Shown piece after piece: positions 50,738 to 63,893 of a stretch of 64,000 nt of DNA. The notes beneath the pieces were generated by a model. The model saw only the letters and a list, made by a program, of their open reading frames with translations, ran no database searches and was not told where the DNA came from. This stretch comes from Tachypleus tridentatus. Its lineage: Eukaryota > Arthropoda > Merostomata > Xiphosura > Limulidae. The stretch's first letter is position 1; each line of letters opens with the position of its first letter. The position numbers and the translations under genes are program-made. Location: the NCBI RefSeq assembly GCF_004210375.1, contig NC_134830.1:68240326-68304325 (forward strand), given 5' to 3'.

Positions 50738-51848
50738 GTAAGTATGTTTACTTGATTGTGAAAACAGTATAAAGTTACAAAAATATGTTTAACCTTTATT
50801 TCTAGAATTAGCTTCATTGTATTTATTGTAAAACATGCTATTTTGAAAAGTTGTATTCACTTTTAAAATGTTAACATAGATTTTCAATTTTCCTATTTCA
50901 AAATTTTCAAACCAGAATGCTTACAAAAATATTTGTAAAAGTGACTGGCTTGTTACACAGTGAAGAGAATATTTGCCTTGGAGCTTTTCCTAAGAATTTT
51001 TTAAACTGTATAAGTATATTTGAATTTCATCATTTTTAAATATATGACACCCTATTGTATGCCATATTAACATGTGATCCAAGAAATAAAAGATATACTA
51101 GTAAATGCATTTACTTAGCAACTCTGAAAAGGAATTTTATAATATTATTTTCTTTTAATGTTTATCTACTTGAACTTATATAGGTGAATTTACAGATGAA
51201 CAAATATTTTTACAGGTGCACAATTTGTGATCAACTGCACATTAGGAAAACCTCTCATTTTTCTCATTAGTGATTGCAAAAATTTTTGGGTTTCACAAAG
51301 TTTTGTGAAAAATAAATCCTAAAGTATTTCTGTGAACAAACGTTAACTGATTTTTTTTTTAAGTTAGTTAATAACTGGTATAATTACTGTTATATAAAGT
51401 ATAACTAAGTTCTCAGAGTCACATTTTGAGAGTTTGGGATTGAGCTCACTGTTTTTCCTCCCCACAGTCCTGGCTAACTCTATACCAGGAAGTAATGAAT
51501 GGTATGTAAAAACATTAGCAGTAGTATATATAACTGTTGCCCAGAAACCATGCAATAATCTAAGTTCATATTTGGCTTAGGTACTATATCTGATTAGCAG
51601 AGAAGTCTGTTGTAGTATTATTCAATAGCCATATTTATAAAACTTATTTACTAGTAGTGAGATTTGTAACAATAATAAACAAGTGTCTAGAGTATCATAA
51701 AATAGTACTGCAATATTAACTAGCCTAACTATATGTGAATAAGAGAATGGGGTCTGGAATGGTGCCTTTCTAAAAGTGATTCTCCCTCCATAGGTTTTCC
51801 ATTTCTAAATATATGAAAACCAATGTTTTTAACACTCCTACGAAAATT

Positions 51849-51865
51849 GGGGCCTAATAGGCCCC
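51849..51865. repeat. piggyBac left subterminal palindrome
   Basis: GGGGCCTAATAGGCCCC: 7 bp arms around a 3 bp centre, 16 bp inside the left terminus. It is one of three copies in the element and a candidate transposase-binding or hairpin site. Confidence 0.8.
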
Positions 51866-52037
51866 AGAGCAACTTGAAAGGTTATTAATATTAGGCTAAT
51901 AATTTTGTATTTAAATGAAATTACCATTAACTGATCCTATCCCTTTATATTTTAAGGAGCAATAATATTTGGACTTTTCAGACATTTGCGAAATAATATT
52001 TAAAAATTTTTTTTAAAACATCCACAAAGGGTATTTT

Positions 52038-52054
52038 GGGGCCTATTAGGCCCC
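52038..52054. repeat. piggyBac internal palindrome
   Basis: GGGGCCTATTAGGCCCC, with the same arms as the subterminal copies, about 190 bp inside the left copy and upstream of the transposase start. Confidence 0.8.
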
Positions 52055-52332
52055 AGATCAAAAAACATAAAAATGACTTTATTTATTTCCTGAATAATTC
52101 TAGAACAGGCCTGGGCAACCGAAAAAAGCAAATTATAGTAAAAATATATTAATTTTACAACTTCTTTACAAAAGATGGATATTTAGGATAATAACTCTAC
52201 TCCAACAATAATTTTAGACGGTCCTGATTATTGCCTAGTTTGTCCATGCCTGTTCTAGAACATTCTAGAAACCTTACAGAAGTATTTAGAATCCACAAAT
52301 CCTATATATATAGGAGCTGAAATCTTCAAACC

Positions 52333-53936
52333 GTGTCAAAAATGATATCTCTTGATGAAGCTGTACATTTACTGACAAAACCATCCGACGATGAAAGTGA
52401 ACATGATAATGTCGAAGGCTACTCTGAAAGTTGTGATGATGATCCTTCTGAAGCCGAAAATGATGAAAAAATCGCGCCGTACCCTTCTGAAAGTGAAGAA
52501 AGTAATCAAGAAGATCTTACTACGATGCCAGTGAACAAACTTTTGTCCAAAGATAAGAATTTTAGTTATTCAACAACACCTTCAAGGATCAACAGGAGAA
52601 CTGCAGCTCTCAATATATTCAATGGGAACCCAGGCATTACAAGGCAAGCTGCTCCAAGAGTCTCTACACCATTCGAAACATTCAAAATTTTCATCTCTGA
52701 TAATATGATGGAACAGATCATTCACTCAACAAACACCGTCATGAAAGAACCAATTTTTGAAGAAGACCTCTGGAAATGGATCGCAGCTAATCTTTTCCTT
52801 GGAATAAGCAAATCCAAAAATGGATCGATAGACGAAATGTTTTCAACCAAATTCGGTTTGCCATTTTTGCGAAAACTGATTACACAAGACAAATTCAAAA
52901 AAATGTGCTCAAAAATCAGATTTGACATCCACTCTCAAAGAAATAGAGAAATCAAAGATGCCGCCATCTCTGGAGTCTGGAATTTTTTCATTGAAAATTG
53001 CAAAAGAGCTAGAACCCAAGCGAATACCTGACAGTGGATGAACAACTATGTAACTTCAAAGGAAGAGTTGGCTTCAGAACATACATTCCGACAAAGCCAG
53101 GCAAATACGGAATAAAGACTTGGTGCCTAACAGATGCAAAGACAAGTTACCTCCTCAATGCTCAAATTTATACTGGAAAGGTTGGAAATACGACAGAAAC
53201 AAATCAAGGAGAAAGAATAGTCAGAGAACTGAGTCAGCCATTTCTTGGAAAAGGAAGGACAATAACGACAGATAATTTTTTCACAACAATGACACTTGCC
53301 AAGTACATACGAACCAAAAGAACAGGACTTGTTGGAACCATATGGAAATCAAGAACCTTCCTGCCTCATGAAATAAATGCAAAATCTAGAGAGTTATCAC
53401 CAAAGTTTTTCTACCATGACGACATCACTCTTCTCAGGCACTCAGACAAACCAGGAAAATATGTGCTACTACTGAGTTCTCAGCATCAGTCTGGTGAAGT
53501 AGAAGAGAATGGAAAGCCCGAAATCGTCAATCTTTACAATGCAACGAAGGCAGGTGTCGACACTCTCGATCAACTGGTGAGATATTATACAACAAAGAGG
53601 CGATCAAAGCGCTGGTCAGTCTGCATATTCTATAACATTCTAGATCTTGCTGCATACACTGCTTTCGTTCTATACTCGACAAAACATCCAGAACTTCTTC
53701 GTCAACATAAATCATGAGCCAGAAGAGAATTTATACGGCAATTGGTGCTTGAAATCAAAGAAATTTACTGCAAAGATAATGACAAAACAACCTCATGTGA
53801 ACCACCTGCAAAGAGGGCAAAAATAGGACGATGCCATTTGTGCGGCGGATCAAAAGATTGACAGTCGAAAATTGTTTGCTCAAATTGTAAAAAAAAATGT
53901 TTGTCAGAGCCATTTGTTTGTAATGAATGTTGCTAA
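52333..53936 (+). pseudogene. piggyBac transposase, lightly inactivated
   Basis: The acidic N-terminus (52333 to about 52510) is followed by the conserved core. The open frame breaks at 53029-53031. Around 53005-53035 a one-base shift and an in-frame TAG separate the IENCKR segment from the Y-L-T-V-D-E-Q segment, which are adjacent in the family. The second half keeps all three catalytic Asp residues: TDAKTSYLL (about 53120), TTDNFFTT (about 53270) and GVDTLDQL (about 53556). Two more stops, at 53715 and about 53860, are TGA codons where CGA is plausible, the expected decay of methylated CpG. The C-terminal Cys-rich finger (CHLCGG, then C-x2-C, then CNECC) reads to a final TAA at 53934. About four lesions in ~530 codons means a young, probably inactive copy. 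Confidence 0.92.
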
Positions 53937-53965
53937 ATCACTGTGTTTCTATTGGAAAAATATAT

Positions 53966-53982
53966 GGGGCCTGATAGGCCCC
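53966..53982. repeat. piggyBac right subterminal palindrome
   Basis: GGGGCCTGATAGGCCCC, about 42 bp inside the right terminus and just after the transposase stop. The arms are identical to the other two copies and only the centre differs. Confidence 0.8.
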
Positions 53983-54272
53983 AAAATCACTTTAGTGGAT
54001 ATAAATATTTTTTTCGTAGGAGTGTTAACATGTTTGTTTCACAGTTTTCTGGTTGGCATTCCCCCAGACCCACCCTAGTAATAGCATACAAACTTTGCAT
54101 GCTGAGTGTGCTTTGCATACTGTGACTGGCCATCTTTACCTGTAGGTATTAAGTTTTAACTTCAGAGCATTGTGATTATTCAGCTTTCCCCTTCCAAAAT
54201 GTTTGCTCTTGGGTACACCTATGAACCTACAAGTGAAATTACAATAATAACTATTAATTCAACTATACTTAT

Positions 54273-54418
54273 TGTGTTTGTGTTTTCTTATAGCAAAGCC
54301 ACATTGGGCTATCTGCTGAGTTCACCGAGGGAATCGAACCCCTGATTTTACCGTTGTAACTCCGTAGACATACCGCTGTACTAGTGGGGGGCCTATATGG
54401 TGTCCGCGACAGGATCCG
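54273..54418 (-). mobile_element. SINE-B, full copy with target duplication
   Basis: This is the best SINE-B copy. Target duplication AACTATACTTAT flanks it (54261-54272, 54419-54430). Read on the minus strand it has a tRNA-like head with a GGTTCGATTCCC B-box, then a short body ending in a GCTATAAGAAAACACAAACAC-like tail. CpGs are retained in an otherwise CpG-depleted intron, so the insertion is recent. It lies 245 bp from the piggyBac element. Confidence 0.85.
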
Positions 54419-55225
54419 AACTATACTTATAAATGAGCAAGAATTACAATATAATATTTAAATTTACAATAAATTAATACCTAGTTAATTAAAAATATCT
54501 AATTCTTATTTAATATTATATTAAAGCTGCCTCTATTGCTTAGTTATTAACACTAAAAATCTACCATGACTACTTCTATTTCTTCAAGGAGATTATACTT
54601 TAAAATCCATCTTAAGTGACTAAACTATCAAACTAAAGTCATAAAAATTATTTTCTTAAAGACTGCTAAATTTTCATTGTTAGTTCTAACCAAAACTACT
54701 GTGAGACTTTAAAAATTTTCTAATGTTTTATAACACCAATATTCAACCATTTCATACAAATTGTAGTATCCATGACTATTTGTTTAGTTTGTAATACATC
54801 TATTACTCTAATTAACCACTTTATTTGGGCCACAAAACTCACAGATGTTGAATGCTACACTCACCAAAGTATGCAAAATAGGTTATTCAAGGTCTGTATT
54901 GTTTAACTGAATCCCATAAGTGCAGTAATTCTATTCCATAGTTAGTCTGCAGAAAAATAAGTTTGAGAAAAAAAACATTATCTAATTTTTAAAGTAGGTG
55001 CTATCTAGCAAGATTGTTATCATATTTTGTTTGTTTAACAGTATCGTTTATCCTTAAAGGAACTTTAAATGGAATATTCTTACAACTATGAAAAACTAGG
55101 CTTTGGTTGATGATACACGACTATAGGGAGTGATGACTAGCCAAGTTTGTTTGGTTTAATAAGTGACATGTAGACTGTGTTTTACTTAATGTTTTGTGAA
55201 ATACATTATGAAATGTATTCTTATA

Positions 55226-55375
55226 AAAGCCAACAACCAGTCCTAGACTGTTTACCTCAGATACCAAGAAGTACTGATAGTAGAATAAAATGTGAAGAAA
55301 AGCCAATAACTAGTCCTAGACTGCTTACTTCAAAGGCAAACAAGTATTGTTAGTAGAATAAAATGTGTAGAAATC
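55226..55375. repeat. Diverged ~74 bp tandem duplication
   Basis: AAAGCCAACAACCAGTCCTA and AAAGCCAATAACTAGTCCTA begin the two units, both ending TAGTAGAATAAAATGTG. Confidence 0.8.
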
Positions 55376-55960
55376 CTCTTTCTTTTGTTCTGAATGCAAA
55401 TAACATGCTTGAGGTGGTTTTTTATGGTGTAGGAAATTTTCTCACGAGGGACTCAGAGCTCCTAATCTTTTAAAGGGTAAATAACATCCAGAGTGTGCTT
55501 GAATATTGTTGCTGATCATGTTCATCCGTGAAGTGAAAAACACTTTTTGATAAATAAAGTAAAATCTTTATAGTATTATTTGGAATTAAATTCAGGTTAT
55601 TTTTCTGGCAAAAAGTAATCAAACATATATTTGACGGAGGAGTGGGGTCCTATTAAAGTATCCTATGAATGTATAAGGTTAAGACTTGCCTATGGGAAGG
55701 TTTTAAGCAATCTTATTTCAGAAAAACCTTCATTAAATATGAGTAATAATATACAAGATACAAGCTGAGGTGAAACTATTAGCCTGGTGTGTACCCACAA
55801 ATACACCAATAATTTCTGACAACTATGTCACAAATTACTACAAGTGAAGTAAGCTCAAATTGTAAGTACAAATATCTTCAAATAACTTACTGTTGTTTAT
55901 TTTCTTTAAATTGGAATTAAAAAATTAAACCAGCTACAGAAAAAATATACATTAACAAAT

Positions 55961-56160
55961 TCACAATTCAATTAAGTTGGAGTTAAAATTTATAATAGAA
56001 TGGAAAGTGATGTTTTCACGTGCCCATATTAACAAATAACATCTATGACTCATCTTTTTTTCACAATTCAATTAAGTTGGAGTTAAAATTTATAATAGAA
56101 TGGAAAGTGATGTTTTCACGTGCCCATATTAACAAATAACATCTATGACTCATCTTTTTT
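55961..56160. repeat. Perfect 100 bp tandem duplication
   Basis: 55961-56060 and 56061-56160 are identical, both starting TCACAATTCAATTAAGTTGG. Intronic and noncoding. Confidence 0.97.
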
Positions 56161-56208
56161 GGTACCACGCAGATCATTTTAAGGTTGTTAAAAAGAAAAC
56201 TCATCACT

Positions 56209-56333
56209 CCTAAGTGGCTCAGTTGTAAGTGTGAAGGCCTGTAATGCTACAAATTTGGCTTCAATACTTGCAGTGGGCACAACTTAAATTGCTCATTGTG
56301 TCACTTTGTGCTTAAAAACAAACAAATAAAAAC
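56209..56333 (+). mobile_element. SINE-B, old intronic copy
   Basis: CpG-depleted and diverged: AAGTGGCTCAGTTGTAAGTG, then a body ending GTGCTTAAAAACAAACAAAT. A similar weaker fragment lies at 49234-49320. Confidence 0.45.
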
Positions 56334-56773
56334 ATAACCTAACATGGCAGTAACACTGTTTTTTCAACTAGCTGTAGATCTTTATTTTCCATTCATGTTG
56401 TGATAGAACTTATATCTTATATGTCTGGTACATATAAATAATAATTTGTTGGTTATACAATAAAAACCAAACAAGTTATTGCACCTTGTAGTTCTATATG
56501 TATGATTTTATAAATGAGTGATTTAAAAATTAAAAGAATCTTTATCCATATGTTTTCTATTTCTTACTGTTTATTTTTATGGATAAAATATTTGACTATT
56601 GTTTGATTGAAGGTTTAGTTAGCAGTAGCTTAAGTTTACTTATAAGAGTGTTATAAGATGCCATTAACATATTTTAATTAGCTACTAATTATTCTGTTTT
56701 GTTTATAATAACATGAGTCTCGTAACACATTGTTTCCTGTTTTTATGGTAGTAGCATTGTTTTCATTTTAAAG

Positions 56774-56950
56774 GCTGATGACTTGATTCATTCTGTGAAT
56801 GATTTAACTTCTGGTCCTGCTGATGGTAGTCACAAAGAAGAAAAACGTGGTTTTGTAAGAGCCAGTCAAGTGTCAGGAAGATTGTCCATGTTAGGAAGTG
56901 GTTCTGACATCCTGCAATGGGAAGAAGCTGCAGATAGACAACTGCTTAGG
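56774..56950 (+). CDS. PAR-3/bazooka-like pre-PDZ1 linker exon
   Basis: 177 bases, 59 codons, phase 0 at both ends. The acceptor is TTTTAAAG|GC and the donor AGG|GTATGT. The translation (ADDLIHSVNDLTS to WEEAADRQLLR) has no stop. Its Trp-Glu-rich end resembles the W-x-E-x-A/D stretch that invertebrate PAR-3 proteins carry before PDZ1. The assignment rests mostly on position and phase: it lies 6 kb after the RGSEPALN exon and is compatible with the next exon. The piggyBac and SINE-B insertions lie in the intron upstream and do not touch the splice sites. Confidence 0.65.
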
Positions 56951-58029
56951 GTATGTAAAACTCTAGTTTATTTCCTAAAAATTTTTATATATGAATTATT
57001 TTACTTTCTTCAGATTGTTCTTCAACTGAATAATTATTATTTCATTGAACAAGTTTTGAATAATTGGTGAAAACTGATATTATTTTGCGTCAATATACTT
57101 ACTATTGATAACAACTTGATAACAAGCTGTTCTGAAAATATAAAATGATAGTGATTTTGTTAAAAGACCTGTTGAGAATCAATATCACTGTAAGTTCCTA
57201 TTAGAATATGGTATGATTTAAATTAAAGTTTAGAAAATGAAACAAAAAGTACTGTTAGTTATTGAACTGAAACAATTTTAACAAATTAAGTATAAACCAT
57301 GATTTGTGATTAATACTATAGTGTCTTAATAACTTTTATCTAGTAAATTAAAACAACTGTCCTTAGAAGTAATAACTCAAATTAGGACAATTTACCAAAT
57401 CAAATATTTATTTATATTAGCAGCTACAATGTAAATTAAACAAGTGTTTTAACTTTTCATTATATGATGTTACAGAGATGGTAAAAACTGTATATATTTT
57501 GACTGTACCCACCCACTGTTTCTGTGTGCTGATATCCTCCCACTTCCAATATAACAAGCTTTCTTATAGGCATAATAAATTCCATTATACCATATACATC
57601 ATTGTCTACAATATATATGGAGTGAGGGTTTCCCATGAGTGTTTTTTTGCACTATTGTTGATCTGTTGAATAGCAGGCTTCACATTTATATCTTTTGCCT
57701 GAGCATCTTTCATTTGAGTGTTGGACCACATTAGCTCCTTATAATTACTTTTGAATTATATTTTGTTGCACTTTAGGTTGGTTGTCTTTACTATCTTGTG
57801 CTTCCCTATTTAACAGTGTTTACATTCTTCATTAGCACATGGTTTTCAGGGTTATGCAACAGGATCTCCATGCTTCCGTACAGGGAGATGTACAATGTTA
57901 AAGCTGTACTCCTGAAGTTTCTGGAGCCATTTTGTTATCAAACCTCCTGGATAGTAAAAAAGTTGCCAGTGTTAGATATACATAACTGCTTCACTTTAAG
58001 TATAATGTGAGAGTTAGAATTTAAATAAT

Positions 58030-58210
58030 TTATCAAATGCAAGTTATTTTTAGAAGTAAAAGTTTATCACAAGTTTGTTTAACACTCTACGAATCACAAA
58101 TTGTGTAATTGAATAGTTATGAATTGGTGATTGTTATATTATTGCATCATGTCACTAGAACCTTCGATATTTTTTCATTTTTTTAATTGAGTGTTCATCA
58201 GGTTTTATGT
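58030..58210 (+). repeat. Repeat family R, 5' fragment
   Basis: TTTATCACAAGTTTGTTTAA and GAATTGGTGATTGTTATATT match 12005-12090 of copy 2. Confidence 0.6.
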
Positions 58211-59289
58211 ATGAGCTTGATTCTTTATAGTAGGTAATACAATTTGAAAATAAACAAACAGCATGCAGTCCACTTCATTATTATTTTCTCATTATTTTCT
58301 GTACAGTAGTTACCATTCACTTTGTGTCAGCAAGGATATCTGAAACTGTATCCTCCTTGGATTTTTTTACCTGGCAAAAATGTTTATGGTTGTTTACACT
58401 TTGAAAACATCTTTGTGGTCATGGTAATCCTGCAGCAGGTTTTGGTACTCTTGAGGATACAGAAGGACCTTTTTGTTGAGCAGATCATAACAGATAGTGT
58501 GCAGAGAATTGAAAGCAGCACACAGATATTATTGAACATGCTGCTAGTGTGCTGCAGAGCTGTGGACGTGGTTGATGGTAAGATGGCTGATGCCTCCTGA
58601 GCTACAATCTCCCAATGAGTAGTCTAACAATGAACTCTGTTACATAGGCTGCCAGGAGATGGCAGATTCTCTTTATACATTTTCACCAAATTGTCTAATC
58701 TTACTTGCATCTTTGCAGCAGAGGAGGGTGATCAAAATACTGACCAAGAAAAGCTTTAATTGTAGTGCTTTCTGATTGGTTGGTGTAAATCTTGTCTCCA
58801 TCTCAGAAATGAGGGGTTGATGATGTTGCAGCAGTAGTATTGTGCTGAAGTATCTGGGCTGGAATGTCGATACTGTTGTGCTGCCTATCACATGTTTATG
58901 GCTTGGAAGGGGTGACATCCACTGTCTGACTGTCTCTCTGCCTCACCATATCAATTAACCACAGAAGAAAATTATATTACATTACATTCACAGTATGTTA
59001 ACAGATTTATAATTCCCATATTTATTTATTAAAAGTACTGATTCAATATAGAAATGGTTTTTGAACTCCTCAATTAATGTGAAGAGATATCAAATACAAT
59101 GGCTGATAGATATGAGCATTAATGAAATTATTATTGATTATTATTAGATGTCATTATTGCAGTTACCATGACATATACATACCATTCATTGCTCAAAGTA
59201 TCTGTTAATTAATTCATGTACATCTTTAAGAGCTGTCACAATCTTGTAAGATGTATCAACAATATCCTTTGCTTCTGTTTTGTTGGATA

Positions 59290-60360
59290 TATATGATTAT
59301 TTAGTGTAAGAGTTATTATTTAGTTTATTTAGTGATTTAATGATTATTTAGGTTTCATAACAAGAAGGTTAAAAGTAATTATTTTAAAGGGAATAGTATT
59401 AACAAATTTTGTTACACAACTTGGTAAGAGTTGCACATTGTGTGTGTAGTTTAATTTTTGTAGTACCATTGACATCATGTCTAAGTTTTTCTCACTATGT
59501 GCTTATTGGTACATCATAATGTCTCCTAGTTTGAAGAAAGTTCAAGGTTTCTGTTTAATCAAGTGGGTTTGTGTGTGATAGATGACCAAACATATGCAAG
59601 GCAGGAACAGTTCAGTCAAAAAAAGTTAGTAAATAAAACCTTGAAATTAGCTGGTTTGTGAATTGTTAGCCTTCTATAATGAGTTTTAAAGCTGTATTGT
59701 AATAACAGAGATAGGAAAAATAATTTGTTTAGTTAGCTGGGTTCTAAAGTAACTGAACCAATCTGTGTGGACATTTGACACAGACAAAAAAAAGACAATA
59801 TTTACATCTCTGGTAATCAACAAAAGTAAAGTAATATTAAGTCAGAAAACATTAAGTTAGTGGAAATGAAGTTAGACTGTGTGATTATTAGTTTAGCCTA
59901 AGTGAGCAATATTTTAAAGTGGGTTTAACTGTTTAAAAAAGATAAGGGCAAATATGTCTTAGCAAATGGTATTCTAAAGTAATTCATCCCATCTGTGTGG
60001 ACTTTGATGAAAGGAGATAATTATTAAAGTTCAAGATACAACTATGGCAACCCACAATATAATGTAAGTGAATCTGTCACAGATTGTACAGTAAGAAACA
60101 GTAGAGAAAAATAATTCATCTTTTTATTTAGGTTCTAAAGAAAATGAGCTAGCGTGTGTGGTGTTTGACATAAAAAGAAAACTATTTAGAGCTTTTGATA
60201 CAACTGTGATATCCTATAGTGTAAATAATTTTTGTATGTACGTTTGACTTGTTTTGAATGTATTATTTTAAAAAAGTGGACTGTGTGCTGTCTGTTTATT
60301 GTTGTCATTTATCACCAACAAGTCACAGACACCCACTGTAGAAGAATCCTAGCCCACATC
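59290..60360 (+). repeat. Repeat family R, copy 5, CpG-depleted
   Basis: The longest copy, with three monomers (GTTCTAAAGTAACTGAACC; TTCTAAAGTAATTCATCC; GTTCTAAAGAAAATGAGC) and the end CACCAACAAGTCACAGACAC. Almost no CpG remains. Confidence 0.72.
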
Positions 60361-60990
60361 CACTAATATACTTAAACCATAACATGCCAGCAGACTTTAT
60401 GCCAGTAGTCTTGGGTATTCTAAGGCATTGTCAGTGATAACCAAGGCCATGATGACCTTAGTGCTGGTGATGAAGACTATCAAGCTGTTGTCATCATTCA
60501 AGGAATCAGCTGATCATTCCTTAAATCTTCCCTCTATCCATATAGAAAAAAACAGAGGGATATAGTATCAAACCACTGCACTCATCAAATTCTACACAGA
60601 TTCTTCATCTTTCTATGGGAAGCATTGGGTTGGATGTCTTCAATAACAACTTTTAAATATTTGTGGCAATTGGGATGTACATGAAAGAAGCTGATCATAA
60701 AAAGTATTTACTGGCATATCAGTAATAAAATATCTTATAAATACTATTACCAAAACATATTTACTGAATGTAAAAACAGACATAATGTAAGACCATAATA
60801 GCTATGTAAATGTACCCATATTGAGGCAACTTACCTGTAACTTCTGTTGACTTGATGACAGATAGATTAAAGCAGTGAACAAAACAATGAAAACAATGTG
60901 GCTAGTGGATAGTTTTTTAGAACGATATCAGCAGCACTCTTTGAGTGCCCCACCATATTCTCATGTCTGCCTTGGGCTTGACCTCACAGA

Positions 60991-61260
60991 AAGCCTGGCA
61001 TAGCCAGTTGGTTAGGATAATCAACTTGTAATCTGCAGGTTGTGGGTTTGAATTCCCATCACACCAAACGTGCTTGCCCTTTCAACCATGTGGGCATTAT
61101 AATGTTATGATCAATATCTATTCGTTGGTACAGGAGTAACCCAAGAGTTGGTGGTGAGTAGTGATGAATAGTTGCCTTTACTCTGGTCTTTTATTGCTAG
61201 ATTATGGATTGGCTAGCACAAATAGCCCTCATGTAGCTTTGCATGAAATTTAAAACAAAC
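60991..61260 (+). mobile_element. SINE-A, old intronic copy
   Basis: The tRNA-like head (GGTTAGGATAATCAACTTG, then GGGTTTGAATTCCC) and the standard body ending in AAACAAAC are present. CpGs are almost fully lost (for example CTTGTAATCTG for CTCGTAATCTG). The target duplication is not clear. Confidence 0.85.
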
Positions 61261-63893
61261 TGTATATTAAAGCAGTTCTTGTACATGTCTCAAATCCAAC
61301 CCATTCTTGTTCAAATGGCCAGTTATCGTCTCAGCAGTTGCTAGTTACACCTTTGTTGCACTCTAGAAAATCAACTAAATCCTTATGAATAATGTCACGA
61401 TTAAATTATAATTGCTTAAAGCCAACATTGCTTCAAAGTACAAGATAAAAATTAGCATAATCAAATATTATGTTGTGCTTTATTAATTTGACATGTGAAA
61501 TGTAACTACATGTTCCAAATATAGTAATAATTGTTTATGAGTCTATTAAATGTATGTTTAGCATGTCAGATTCAATTTTATCAAATATAAGGTTATTACA
61601 GTTGCCTCAGAACAAGGATGAGGTGCTCTATGTTAGATACACCAGTGACTTCATCAGCAATGCACGACAAATTTTATATCCTTTGTCCTTTCTTGGATTA
61701 GATCAAATTTAAAAAAGTAAAGATATCTTCATGATGTGGGACTTAAAATATACTATTATGCTTTCAATATTATGATTTTTTTTTTGAAACATCAAGAAGT
61801 AAAATTACCTTTTGAACTTTCTGGTGAATCCTGTTTCTTGGATGGTAAGTCAACACTAACTGACAGCCTAGGAAATGCAGGGGGGGTCTCTGGCAGTGTG
61901 ATACATTGAAGTTGCCATACATGCTTGCTTAAAAGCTTTTGAGTCATGTTGGAATACCAAAACCTTATGATATATCAAAAAGTTATGGTAAAACGAAAAT
62001 GATGGATCAGTAGAGGGCTGGCAGCTCTGGCTAAAACACAGAATATAGACAGAATTATAACATCACATGACATAATTAAAAGCAGCTAGTTTATTGCTAG
62101 GTAATCTTAATCTTGGGGGAAGAAACTTTTAAGGCAACTGAAAAAGTCCATTGGGTACTCCACTATGAGTTGGGTAAGCTAATACAGGAGTACTGTTTAA
62201 TTCTTTATTTGGTTTGTTCAATGTATCCTCACAATCAGTAGTCCAATAGAACCTTACATAGTTTATCAAGTAATTCCTATAAAGCACAAGCTATGTTAGA
62301 AAATGATTTTACAAAATGACAAAAGTAAGAGTGTAATTCAGGAAAAACTCTTGCTTTCTGCAAGTTCCTGATGTTATTCAATTCTGAATAGATTAAATCA
62401 CAGATGGCTTTGTGGTATTCCTCTGTGCTACCTATGTTTCTCTGGATGATGAAACAATCCACACTCAGGTTAAGGTTCTCCTTCTTCAACCAAACCAGAA
62501 TTTCCCCTTGTTCCCATTGTAAACATTATCAAGGGTTTTTCCCTGTGTGGTTACACCATCCAAATGGATGAGTAGAACATTCTGAACAGTGTTTGAGTCT
62601 CAAAAAAAGGAAAGCCAGAACGTACTAATTTATTTCAACAACAGTTAGAAATTAACTATTTGCATAGTTTGAATATTAGATACAAAAATTGTTCAAAATC
62701 TAATGTGTAATGTATTTCACTAAATCACAATACATTGTTTCAAAATATAATCTGTCAGCCTTTATTTATTTTACTCTATAATATTTTTAGTCAAGAAAAC
62801 ATTTAAAAGCTCTAAAAATATTTAGGAAAACTATTTCTTAAGTTTTGTCTTAAAAGACTTTTCAAGAATACAGCCTCAGGTCTGTGGTTTTTAAAATAAT
62901 TGCTAATAAAATAATGCATTTCCATTTATTATTATAGTAATAAGTTGTTTTGCTATGATTCTAATGTTAACTATGCCTAACATATAAATAATCCAACATA
63001 ATAATATGAAGTTAGTGTTCCTGCTGGTAAACACAGTAACTTTCACTACCAATGTGAATTGAATCTGTCACTGAATGCTCAATACTTCATTAACTGAATT
63101 ACTCATATTTATGTTATATGTATCTTTGTTTTGCATAAAACATGAAGCTTTTCAGTTCTCAACTTTCATGAACCTTCCACATATTAATGCCACATACCCT
63201 CTTGCAAATATCTAAATCAAAACATTAAAATTATATTACAGAAAAATTTAATGTATGTTGCTTAATGAAGATAATTTTTATTAAATCACCTGAAAAGTAG
63301 TTTTAATTTATTTCTTTACAAGCTGTTTCTTCTAATTTTTTCTGAAATATTAATTATACAGCAGATATTAGTGAATAAGATGTGAAAAATAATGCAATAT
63401 ATATTGTAAAACTTCAAGGAATGTTTTGTAATGAAAATTGGGGCTACAGATTTGTAAAGGGATGTGATTTTTTTTTCATAACTTAACGTACTAAACAATA
63501 AGCAATATTTATCAGCATTCTGAGTTCAGCTCTAGTTTAATTTATTATTTGAATCCCACTGAAACTGATCTCTACTTTTCCACTAATTAAATTATGTACT
63601 GCATAGTACCCACTGATGATGATAATAATTAACTTTTATTTATTTTTCTTAACATATTGTTTTCTGCATGTTCATTAATTTTTATAACATATAACATTTT
63701 GTATATATTTACATAGAAATGATTATTTCAAAAATGTTTTGTACAACGTTTTTATTTTTTATACATATTTATTCTTTTTTTTCTAAAACATTATAAAATT
63801 GAGTTGATATGTAAACAATGTGATCTTGTAATTTATAATAGGGTAAATTTTCTACATTTACAATATACTTTATCCATAACTCTGCAATTTTAG

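Larger units (their letters stand above)
51833..54024 (+). mobile_element. piggyBac-type DNA transposon, nearly intact
   Basis: The element is flanked by TTAA (51829-51832 and 54025-54028) and bounded by a 14 bp inverted terminal repeat, CACTCCTACGAAAA, perfect at both ends. Just inside each end sits a GGGGCCT-spacer-AGGCCCC palindrome, with a third copy at 52038. The element is 2192 bp with one transposase gene on the plus strand. It sits in the intron of the PAR-3-like gene between the exons at 50.6 and 56.8 kb, in the same orientation as the gene. Its CpG content is normal although the surrounding intron is almost devoid of CpG, so the insertion is recent. The exact TTAA and terminal repeats show excision potential at the DNA level. 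Confidence 0.95.
56951..63893. other. Long intron of the PAR-3-like gene
   Basis: Contains R copies, an old SINE-A and otherwise CpG-depleted sequence. Possible degraded coding-like stretches at 58320-58920 and 60370-60620 could not be assigned. Confidence 0.55.
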
